Assembly (NCBI GenBank): GCA_030428825.1
Contig: JAUIEL010000464.1
Coordinates: forward strand, 1-5,733
Reading direction: 5' to 3'
DNA: 5,733 nt
Source: a bacterium
Lineage (GTDB): Bacteria; Planctomycetota; B15-G4; JADJEK01
A program made the translations under genes and the position numbers. The notes below the pieces were generated by a model. It was not told the DNA's origin and searched no databases. It saw nothing but the letters and a program-made list of their open reading frames with translations. Positions 1-4,381 of the stretch are shown here, in pieces. Position 1 is the first letter of the stretch. Each line of letters opens with the position of its first letter.

Positions 1-56
1 CTCGTCTCGGCGCGGGTAGACTTCGGGGTCGACCCCCGGAGGCTCCGCACCGTCGC
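1..56 (+). other. recR upstream region, possible tail of an upstream gene
   Basis: One forward frame ends in TAG at 17-19 and could be the last five codons of an upstream gene. In many genomes the gene before recR is dnaX or ybaB, but five residues cannot identify it. The recR frame itself is also open to the window edge, so the upstream boundary is unresolved. A GGAGG at 38-42 lies 14 nt before the recR ATG, rather far for an ideal ribosome binding site. No convincing promoter is visible. Confidence 0.25.
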
Positions 57-662
57 ATGGCGTTCCCCGAACCGATCGAAGCGCTGATCCGCGAGTTCGC
101 CCGGATGCCCGGCATCGGGCGCCGGACGGCCGAACGGCTGGCGTTCCACGTCCTCCGCTCGCGCCCGGAGGACGCCCTCCGCCTCGCGCTGGCGATCCGG
201 GACGTCAAGAAGGAGGTGAAGACCTGCCGGCGCTGCTGCGGGATGGCGGCGGTCGATCCCTGCCCGATCTGCGCGGACGCCGAGCGGGACCGCTCGACGG
301 TGATGGTGATCGAGCAGCCGCGCGACCAGGAGGCGTTCGAGGCGGCGGGGTTCCGCGGCGTCTACCACGTCCTCGGCGGGTCGGTGAACCCGATCGAGGG
401 GATCGCGCCGGAGCACCTGACGATCGAGCGGCTCGTGAAGCGCGTGCGCGAGGACGGGGTCCGCGAGGTGATCCTCGGCGTCGACGCCGACTTCGAGGGG
501 GACGGCACCGCGCTCGTCGTCGCGCGGGCGCTCCAGCCGACCGGGGTGCCGGTGACGCGGATCGCGCGCGGGCTCCCCAGCGGCTCGTCGATCGAGTACG
601 CGAACGCGTCCGTCCTCGCCGACGCGCTGACCGGGCGCCGCGCGATGGAATCCGAGGGCTGA
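57..662 (+). CDS. recR: Recombination mediator protein RecR
   Basis: RecR acts with RecF and RecO to load RecA at single-strand gaps in the cytoplasm. The 201-residue length is typical of the family. Visible domains in order are a helix-hairpin-helix DNA-binding motif at about residues 16-31 (MPGIGRRTAERLAFH), a four-cysteine zinc finger (C57, C60 or C61, C69, C72), and a TOPRIM domain from about residue 80 with E86 and the EGDGTA segment at 147-152. The C-terminus carries the conserved RIARGLPSGSSIEYA segment. The family usually has TNP before the EG(E/D) motif; here residues 141-146 read GVDADF. The ATG start is chosen because the MAFPEPIEALIREFARMPG beginning aligns with other RecR N-termini, and GGAGG lies upstream at 38-42. 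The gene ends 4 nt before rpoN, so the two are probably cotranscribed. Identity is secure. Confidence 0.96.
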   Translation: MAFPEPIEALIREFARMPGIGRRTAERLAFHVLRSRPEDALRLALAIRDVKKEVKTCRRCCGMAAVDPCPICADAERDRSTVMVIEQPRDQEAFEAAGFRGVYHVLGGSVNPIEGIAPEHLTIERLVKRVREDGVREVILGVDADFEGDGTALVVARALQPTGVPVTRIARGLPSGSSIEYANASVLADALTGRRAMESEG

Positions 663-666
663 CGGG

Positions 667-2079
667 ATGCGCCTCGACCTCTCGCTCAGCCAGCGCCCGG
701 AGATGCAGCTCCGGCTCTCGCCGCAGCTCATCCAGCGGATCGAGATCCTCCAGCTCCCCGCGCACGAGCTGATCGAGCTGATCCAGCAGGAGTGCGCGGA
801 GAACGAGACGATCGAGGTCGAGCCGGCGCGCTCCGAGGAGACGGCGGTCGGCAACGGCAAGGAGCTCCCCGGGCAGGAGGTCTCCGAGCAGGTCGCGGAG
901 AACCTCGAGAAGTACAGCGGCACGCAGGAGATGATGCGCCCGCGCGCGCGCGCCGACGGCGAGCGCGACGCCAAGATGGAGGCGATGGCGAACGCCCCGT
1001 CCGGGCCGGGGACGCTGCAGGACCACCTCCTCGACCAGATCTCGTTCGCGAACCTCCCGGCGGGCGTGCGCGGCTTCGCCGAGATCCTGGTGCAGCACCT
1101 CGACGAGAACGGATTCCTGCGCGAGCCGGTCGAGGAGCTCCTGATCCCGCACGACGAGACGTTCACCGTCGACGAGGCGAAGAAGGCGCTGCGGTTCCTG
1201 AAGACGCTCGACCCGATCGGGGTCGGCGCGAAGGACATCCGCGAGTGCTTCCTGATGCAGCTCGACGAGGGGCACCCGCGGTTCCCGCTCCACCGGAAGA
1301 TCGTCGCCGACCACCTCGAGGACTGGCAGGAGAACCGCCTGCCGAAGATCGCCCGCGAGGCGGAGGTCGACGTCGAGGCGGTCAAGGTCGCGATGGACGA
1401 CCTCCGTTCGATCCTCTCCCCGCCGCCGGGGCGGCTCTTCCGGCGCGACGTTGTCGTCCCCGTCCGGCCGGACGTCGTGGTCGAGAAGGTCGAGGACCAG
1501 TGGGAGGTCCGGCTCGAGGACGATTACTACCCGACCGTGAGCATCAGCCCGGCGTACGTCTCGCTGTCGCGGGAGGGGGGGCTGAAGGGGAAGGCGCGCC
1601 GCGAGCTGAAGGGGAAGCTCGACCGCGCCCGGTTCCTGATCGAGGCGATCGAGCAGCGGAAGAACACCCTCCTCCGCGTGGCGGTCGAGATCGTCGAGCA
1701 CCAGCGCGAGTTCCTCGAGCACGGCGGGCTGCGGCCCCTGAAGATGCGCGACGTCGCGGACCAGCTCGGCCTCCACGTGTCGACGGTCAGCCGCGCGATC
1801 TCGGACAAGTGGATGCAGACCCCGCGCGGCGTCTTCCCGTTGAAGCACTTCTTCACCGGCGCCGCGCCCGGGGGCGAGGCTTCGGGGCTCGAGTCGCGCG
1901 ACTCCGTCCGCCAGAAGGTGAAGGAGATCATCGACGCCGAGGACAAGGCGAAGCCGCTCTCCGACGAGGACATCGTCCGCGAGCTGAAGACCCTCGGCCT
2001 CGACATCGCGCGGCGGACGGTCACGAAGTACCGCAAGATGATGAACATCCCGTCGTCGCGGCAGCGGCGGGAGTACTGA
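667..2079 (+). CDS. rpoN: RNA polymerase sigma-54 factor RpoN
   Basis: This is the alternative sigma factor that recognises -24/-12 promoters and needs an AAA+ activator for open-complex formation. At 470 residues it is full length. Region I, the activator-interacting domain, spans about residues 1-52 and is rich in Leu and Gln (SPQLIQRIEILQLPAHELIE). A variable acidic linker follows to about 115. The core-binding domain starts near TLQDHLLDQI (116-125) and includes LDPIGVGAKDIREC (181-194). The DNA-binding domain carries a helix-turn-helix at about 361-380 (RDVADQLGLHVSTVSRAI) and the near-invariant RpoN box ARRTVTKYRK at 448-457 (bases 2008-2037). Region I reads ENETIEVE where many homologues have ENPxLE. 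The ATG lies 4 nt after the recR stop; no strong ribosome binding site is seen (only ACGGG just upstream), which suggests translational coupling to recR. Identity is secure. Confidence 0.98.
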   Translation: MRLDLSLSQRPEMQLRLSPQLIQRIEILQLPAHELIELIQQECAENETIEVEPARSEETAVGNGKELPGQEVSEQVAENLEKYSGTQEMMRPRARADGERDAKMEAMANAPSGPGTLQDHLLDQISFANLPAGVRGFAEILVQHLDENGFLREPVEELLIPHDETFTVDEAKKALRFLKTLDPIGVGAKDIRECFLMQLDEGHPRFPLHRKIVADHLEDWQENRLPKIAREAEVDVEAVKVAMDDLRSILSPPPGRLFRRDVVVPVRPDVVVEKVEDQWEVRLEDDYYPTVSISPAYVSLSREGGLKGKARRELKGKLDRARFLIEAIEQRKNTLLRVAVEIVEHQREFLEHGGLRPLKMRDVADQLGLHVSTVSRAISDKWMQTPRGVFPLKHFFTGAAPGGEASGLESRDSVRQKVKEIIDAEDKAKPLSDEDIVRELKTLGLDIARRTVTKYRKMMNIPSSRQRREY

Positions 2080-2122
2080 GCCGCCCGCTCCCCGTCCCCC
2101 CTTCCCCTGGAGCCGCGCGCCG

Positions 2123-2860
2123 ATGGAGCGGACGGTCAAGCTGGTCCTCGCCTACGACGGGGCCGCGTACCAGGGGTGGCAGCGCCAGCCGGATCGACCG
2201 ACGGTCCAGGGAGCGGTGGAGGCGGCGATCCAGGCGGTCACCCGCGTCCGGAGCCCGGTCCACGGCTCGGGGCGGACCGACGCGGGCGTTCACGCGATCG
2301 GCCAGGTCTGCCACTTCCGCACCGCCTGCGGCCTGCCGGCCGAGACGCTGGTGCGGGCGCTGAACGCGAACCTGCCGGACGACGTCGCCGTCCGGGCCGC
2401 GACGGACGCCCCGGCCGACTTCCACGCCCGCTACTCGGCCGTCCGGAAGACGTACTTCTACCAGGCGTACGTCGACCCGCACCGCGACCCTCTCCGCCGC
2501 CGTCGGGCGCTGCACCTCCGGCGTCCGCCGGACCTCGCGGCGATGCGGAAGGCGGCCGCGCACCTCGTCGGACGTCACGACTTCCGCTCCTTCGCGACCG
2601 AGGCGCCTCCCGACCTCGACACGGTCCGGACGATGCATGCGCTCCGCGTCGTGCGGATCCCGGGCGGGTTCCGGATCTTCGCCACGTCGAACGGGTTCCT
2701 GCAGCACATGGTCCGCTCGATCGCCGGGTGTCTGCTGCGCGTCGGGACGGGGCGGGACGACGCCTCCGAGGCGGCGCGGATCCTGGCCGCCCGCGACCGT
2801 CGGGAGGCGCCGGCGGCGCTGCCGGCCCACGCGCTGTTTTTGTGGCGGGTCGATTATTGA
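2123..2860 (+). CDS. truA: tRNA pseudouridine(38-40) synthase TruA
   Basis: TruA isomerises uridines 38-40 in the anticodon stem-loop of many tRNAs. The 245-residue length is standard. The N-terminal YDGAAYQGWQRQP segment (11-23) is typical. The catalytic aspartate is D53 in GSGRTDAGVHA (48-58), and conserved tyrosines lie in RKTYFY (108-113). The C-terminal domain shows VGRHDFRSFA, then NGFLQHMVRSIAG (190-202) and the ending FLWRVDY. The usual TAPAxGL near the C-terminus reads ALPAHAL here, a mild divergence. The ATG at 2123 follows GGAG (2109-2112) with a 10-nt spacer. truA sits 43 nt downstream of rpoN in a pyrimidine-rich gap and may share its transcript. Its last codons use TTT, TTG, GAT and TAT, which are uncommon in this window, and the stop codon overlaps a possible -35 box for hpf. 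Confidence 0.96.
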   Translation: MERTVKLVLAYDGAAYQGWQRQPDRPTVQGAVEAAIQAVTRVRSPVHGSGRTDAGVHAIGQVCHFRTACGLPAETLVRALNANLPDDVAVRAATDAPADFHARYSAVRKTYFYQAYVDPHRDPLRRRRALHLRRPPDLAAMRKAAAHLVGRHDFRSFATEAPPDLDTVRTMHALRVVRIPGGFRIFATSNGFLQHMVRSIAGCLLRVGTGRDDASEAARILAARDRREAPAALPAHALFLWRVDY

Positions 2861-2885
2861 CACCCTCCGCGCCTTCCTTTCTGAT
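2857..2885 (+). promoter_or_regulatory. Candidate sigma-70-type promoter for hpf
   Basis: A perfect TTGACA (2857-2862) overlaps the truA stop codon. Seventeen bases later TCTGAT (2880-2885) matches the TATAAT -10 box at four of six positions, though it lacks the important second-position A. Predicted transcription would begin near 2892, about 78 nt before the hpf TTG start. A perfect -35 with optimal spacing in so GC-rich a background is suggestive, but this is motif matching only. Confidence 0.5.
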
Positions 2886-2892
2886 CGGTCGC

Positions 2893-2924
2893 AAACCGGG
2901 AATTCAATTGCACTTCCCGCGTTT
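2893..2924 (+). repeat. Interrupted inverted repeat in the hpf leader
   Basis: Left arm AAAC plus CGGGAA (2893-2902) pairs with right arm TTCCCG, one unpaired C, then GTTT (2914-2924). This gives 10 base pairs with a single bulge at 2920 and an 11-nt loop (TTCAATTGCAC). It begins where a transcript from the upstream candidate promoter would begin, so it could be a 5'-end stem-loop of the hpf mRNA or a DNA operator. No T-run follows, so a simple intrinsic terminator for truA is unlikely. Confidence 0.5.
2897..2912 (+). promoter_or_regulatory. Possible sigma-54 (-24/-12) promoter element
   Basis: The -12 half TTGCA (2908-2912) is perfect, and the invariant GG of the -24 half (2898-2899) has exactly the required 12-nt offset from the GC at 2910-2911. 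The rest of the -24 half is poor: CGGGAAT where TGGCACG is the consensus. Transcription would start near 2923, leaving a leader of about 47 nt. The motif lies within the inverted repeat, so the match could be a by-product of that structure. Confidence 0.3.
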
Positions 2925-2959
2925 CGAACACTCGTCCGTCGCATCGTCCCAGCGTTCGC

Positions 2960-2972
2960 GGGAGTCATCTTG
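2960..2972 (+). promoter_or_regulatory. hpf ribosome binding site and TTG start
   Basis: GGGAG (2960-2964) lies 5 nt before the TTG at 2970. No ATG or GTG in this frame fits the expected HPF N-terminus, and the residues after TTG (NVEITSRHV) match the family beginning. This decides the start in favour of the rare TTG codon. Confidence 0.8.
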
Positions 2973-3380
2973 AACGTCGAGATCACGAGCCGTCACGTCC
3001 ACGTGGAGCGTGAGGTCGAGGAGTACGCCCGGGAGAAGGCGGCGAAGGTCACGAAGTACCTGCACCACGAGGTGCGCGTCGAGATCGTCGTCGACAAGGA
3101 GCACGACGACTTCACCGTCGAGATGCTCGTCAGCGGTCAGCGGGGCGAGCGCGTCATCGGTCGCGAGAAGCACGCGGAGCCGCGCGCCGCGGTCGACCTG
3201 GTGATCGACAAGGTCGAGCAGCAGCTCCGGAAGCTCGCCGGCCGCCGGAAGGACCACAAGGGCGAGAGCATGGCGGGGGAGAACTCGCCGCCGCCGCCGC
3301 CGCCCGAGGGCGGCGACGACTCTCCGGACGACGCGGACCTCTCGTACGAGGACATCATCGACGAGGAGCTCAACAAGTGA
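2970..3380 (+). CDS. hpf: Ribosome hibernation promoting factor, HPF/RaiA (S30AE) family
   Basis: This small protein binds the 30S decoding region in slow growth and either promotes ribosome dimers or blocks initiation. The 136-residue product starts MNVEITSRHVHVEREVEEYA (1-20) and continues with the beta-alpha-beta-beta-beta-alpha fold typical of S30AE. It includes KVTKYL (26-31), VEIVVDKE (37-44) and the second helix EPRAAVDLVIDKVEQQLRKL (70-89), matching the family's DxYAAIDxxxDKLExQ pattern. It is longer than short HPF (about 95 residues) but lacks the separate C-terminal dimerisation domain of long HPF (about 180 residues). Instead, residues about 98-136 are a low-complexity tail with six consecutive prolines (107-112) and an acidic end (DDSPDDADLSYEDIIDEELNK from 116 on). 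Its position near rpoN and before ptsN is the classic context. The start is TTG with a good ribosome binding site. Confidence 0.93.
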   Translation: MNVEITSRHVHVEREVEEYAREKAAKVTKYLHHEVRVEIVVDKEHDDFTVEMLVSGQRGERVIGREKHAEPRAAVDLVIDKVEQQLRKLAGRRKDHKGESMAGENSPPPPPPEGGDDSPDDADLSYEDIIDEELNK

Positions 3381-3841
3381 GCGACTTCTGGAAGCTGTTC
3401 CGATCCGACACCATCCGCGTCGGACTCGAGGCGACCGAGAAGGACGCCGTCCTCTCCGAGCTGCTCGAGCTGACGGTCGACGCCGGGCGGATCGAGCCCG
3501 ACGTGCGGGATTCGCTGCTGTCCGCGCTGCGCGAGCGGGAGAAGATCGGCAGCACGGGCATCGGGGCCGGGATCGCCATCCCGCACGTCAAGAACGACGC
3601 GGTCACCGAGACGATCACGGCGGTGGGGGTCGCCCCCACCCCGATCGAGTACGACGCGGTCGACGGCGAGCCGTGCGACCTGTTCATCCTGCTGATCTCG
3701 CCCGCCTCCCAGGCCGAGAACCACCTGCAGATCCTCCGCTGGCTCTCCTCGGTCGTCCGCCACCCCGACTTCGGCCGGTTCCTGCGGACCACGAAGACCA
3801 GCAAGGACGCGGCCGGCCTCTTCAAGGAGCTGGGCGAGTAG
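3377..3841 (+). CDS. ptsN: PTS EIIA(Ntr)-like phosphocarrier protein
   Basis: This 154-residue protein is a fructose/mannitol-class EIIA domain and nothing else, as in regulatory EIIA(Ntr). Such proteins receive phosphate from an HPr on an active-site histidine and act by binding partner proteins rather than by carrying sugar. The active site is H70 in STGIGAGIAIPH (59-70), preceded by LREREKIG (51-58). Downstream, PCDLFILLISPASQAENHLQIL matches the family core in which LxxP and ExHLxxL residues are conserved. No membrane IIB or IIC domain is present, so sugar transport is unlikely. The GTG start (3377-3379) overlaps the hpf TGA as GTGA, which implies translational coupling; AGGAGC in the hpf 3' end (3364-3369) can serve as ribosome binding site. 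An HPr gene follows 14 nt later, the expected partner. Separation from an orphan fructose EIIA rests on context and lone-domain architecture. Confidence 0.9.
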   Translation: MSDFWKLFRSDTIRVGLEATEKDAVLSELLELTVDAGRIEPDVRDSLLSALREREKIGSTGIGAGIAIPHVKNDAVTETITAVGVAPTPIEYDAVDGEPCDLFILLISPASQAENHLQILRWLSSVVRHPDFGRFLRTTKTSKDAAGLFKELGE

Positions 3842-3855
3842 CTCCGCCCCCCGCC

Positions 3856-4128
3856 GTGGGCCAGGTGACGCGCCAGGTCGTGATCCCGAACCGGCAGGGC
3901 CTCCACGCCCGGCCGATCGCGATGATCGCCGAGGCGGCGCACCGGCACCGGGCCGCCCTCGCCGTCGGCGTGGACGGGCGGGAGGTCGACGGCCGGTCGA
4001 TCATGCAGCTCATGACCCTCTGCGCGGCCCAGGGGACCGAGGTCTCCCTCCGGGCCGACGGCGACGACGCCGAGTCGCTGGTCGAGGACGTCGCGGCCCT
4101 CATCGAGGGCGGGTTCGGCGAGATGTAG
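3856..4128 (+). CDS. ptsH: HPr-family phosphocarrier protein
   Basis: HPr relays phosphate from Enzyme I to EIIA proteins. From the GTG at 3856 the product has 90 residues, close to the usual 85-90. The active-site histidine is H17 in QGLHARP (14-20). S48, in GRSIMQLMTL (46-55), occupies the position of the regulatory Ser46 of Firmicutes HPr, and the QGTEVSLRADGDDAE segment (59-73) is typical. The start is uncertain: GTG at 3865 gives an 87-residue protein with H14 and fits the family equally well, and neither has a strong ribosome binding site. The nearest G-rich stretch is the end of ptsN, suggesting reinitiation after its TAG 14 nt upstream. With the adjacent EIIA it is probably the HPr of a regulatory PTS (NPr-like); no Enzyme I or HprK is in the window. 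Confidence 0.93.
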   Translation: MGQVTRQVVIPNRQGLHARPIAMIAEAAHRHRAALAVGVDGREVDGRSIMQLMTLCAAQGTEVSLRADGDDAESLVEDVAALIEGGFGEM

Positions 4129-4161
4129 CCTCCCGGGAGCCCGCCCGCCCGGCGCGCTCCG

Positions 4162-4188
4162 CCCCCGGCCTCCCCCTCCTCCCCTCCC
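4162..4188 (-). other. G-quadruplex-type motif on the minus strand (C-tract on +)
   Basis: The + strand carries four cytosine runs: CCCCC 4162-4166, CCCCC 4172-4176, CCCC 4181-4184 and CCC 4186-4188. The spacers between them are 5, 4 and 1 nt. The complementary strand therefore satisfies the usual G3+N1-7 four-run quadruplex pattern. The G-rich strand is the template for rightward transcription. Whether it folds in the cell is unknown. Confidence 0.45.
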
Positions 4189-4195
4189 TCCTCGC

Positions 4196-4210
4196 GCCCG
4201 GGCTCCGGGC
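4196..4210 (+). terminator. GC hairpin, weak terminator candidate after the HPr gene
   Basis: GCCCGG (4196-4201) pairs perfectly with CCGGGC (4205-4210) around a 3-nt loop, 68 nt after the HPr stop codon. No U-tract follows (CGTCGGATCG comes next), so this is not a classical intrinsic terminator. It may be chance in GC-rich DNA or a roadblock next to the C-tract. Confidence 0.2.
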
Positions 4211-4339
4211 CGTCGGATCGCCCGATCGCCCGTCTCGGGACGTCCCACCCGCGCTCCGCGATCCGCCGGCGTGATCCACGGAATTCGTTCTCCGCCTCAA
4301 GCCCCGGCCGGCGGCCCGCCGATAAGGCTTCGCATCCGA

Positions 4340-4380
4340 GGCGCAATCTGCCTGCGCCAGTGGCACGCGGACGGAGTCAC
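4340..4380 (+). promoter_or_regulatory. Tandem hairpins at the pilM ribosome binding site
   Basis: GGCGCA (4340-4345) pairs with TGCGCC (4353-4358) across a 7-nt loop. Directly after it, GTGGC (4360-4364) can pair with GTCAC (4376-4380), using one G-U pair, across an 11-nt loop. The pilM Shine-Dalgarno GGAG (4373-4376) lies at the edge of the second loop, 5 nt before the ATG. The second hairpin could partly mask initiation. Its stems are short, so this is a modest call. Confidence 0.35.
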
Positions 4381-4381
4381 C

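Larger units (their letters stand above)
4129..4381 (+). other. Intergenic region between PTS and pilus genes
   Basis: This 253-nt stretch has no credible gene. The first part (about 4129-4212) is extremely GC-rich, with a palindrome CTCCCGGGAG (4130-4139), a 25-nt pure pyrimidine run (4169-4193) and a compact hairpin. A tandem octamer GATCGCCC occurs twice at 4216-4231. The second part (about 4265-4345) is less GC-rich, including GGAATTC at 4280-4286 and GATAAG at 4321-4326, and is the likely place for a pilM promoter. No good -35/-10 pair could be matched. Confidence 0.6.

Noticed and set aside
205..2139. Long open frame on the minus strand opposite recR and rpoN
   Set aside because: It is an effect of high GC and G/C third positions. 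The predicted protein is low-complexity (Arg, Leu, Asp, Val rich) with no recognisable family, and the opposite strand carries two secure genes.
792..2363. Long alternative forward frame inside rpoN and truA
   Set aside because: The product is Arg/Gly/Ala/Pro-rich low complexity and crosses two well-identified genes in another frame.
2790..2842. GCCGGC hairpin and T5 run near the truA end as an intrinsic terminator
   Set aside because: The T-run (2837-2841) is about 12 nt from the stem and both lie within the conserved C-terminal coding sequence of truA.
2899..4286. Shared GGAATTC at 2899-2905 and 4280-4286 as an ECF-type -35 element
   Set aside because: The heptamer precedes both hpf and pilM, but no matching -10 element occurs at the expected spacing in either place; EcoRI-type palindromes can coincide by chance.
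4361..4376. TGGCAC at 4361 as a sigma-54 -24 element for pilM
   Set aside because: At the required spacing the -12 half reads CGGAG rather than TTGCA, and the site would start transcription inside pilM.
4271..4381. N-terminal extension of PilM from the GTG at 4271
   Set aside because: The extra 37 residues resemble translated leader DNA, while the 4382 ATG has a well-placed GGAG and matches family N-termini.
4290..4381. Cyclic-di-GMP (GEMM) riboswitch before pilM
   Set aside because: Such switches occur before pilus genes in some bacteria and the leader has two hairpins, but the conserved GEMM core, tetraloop and receptor sequences could not be found.
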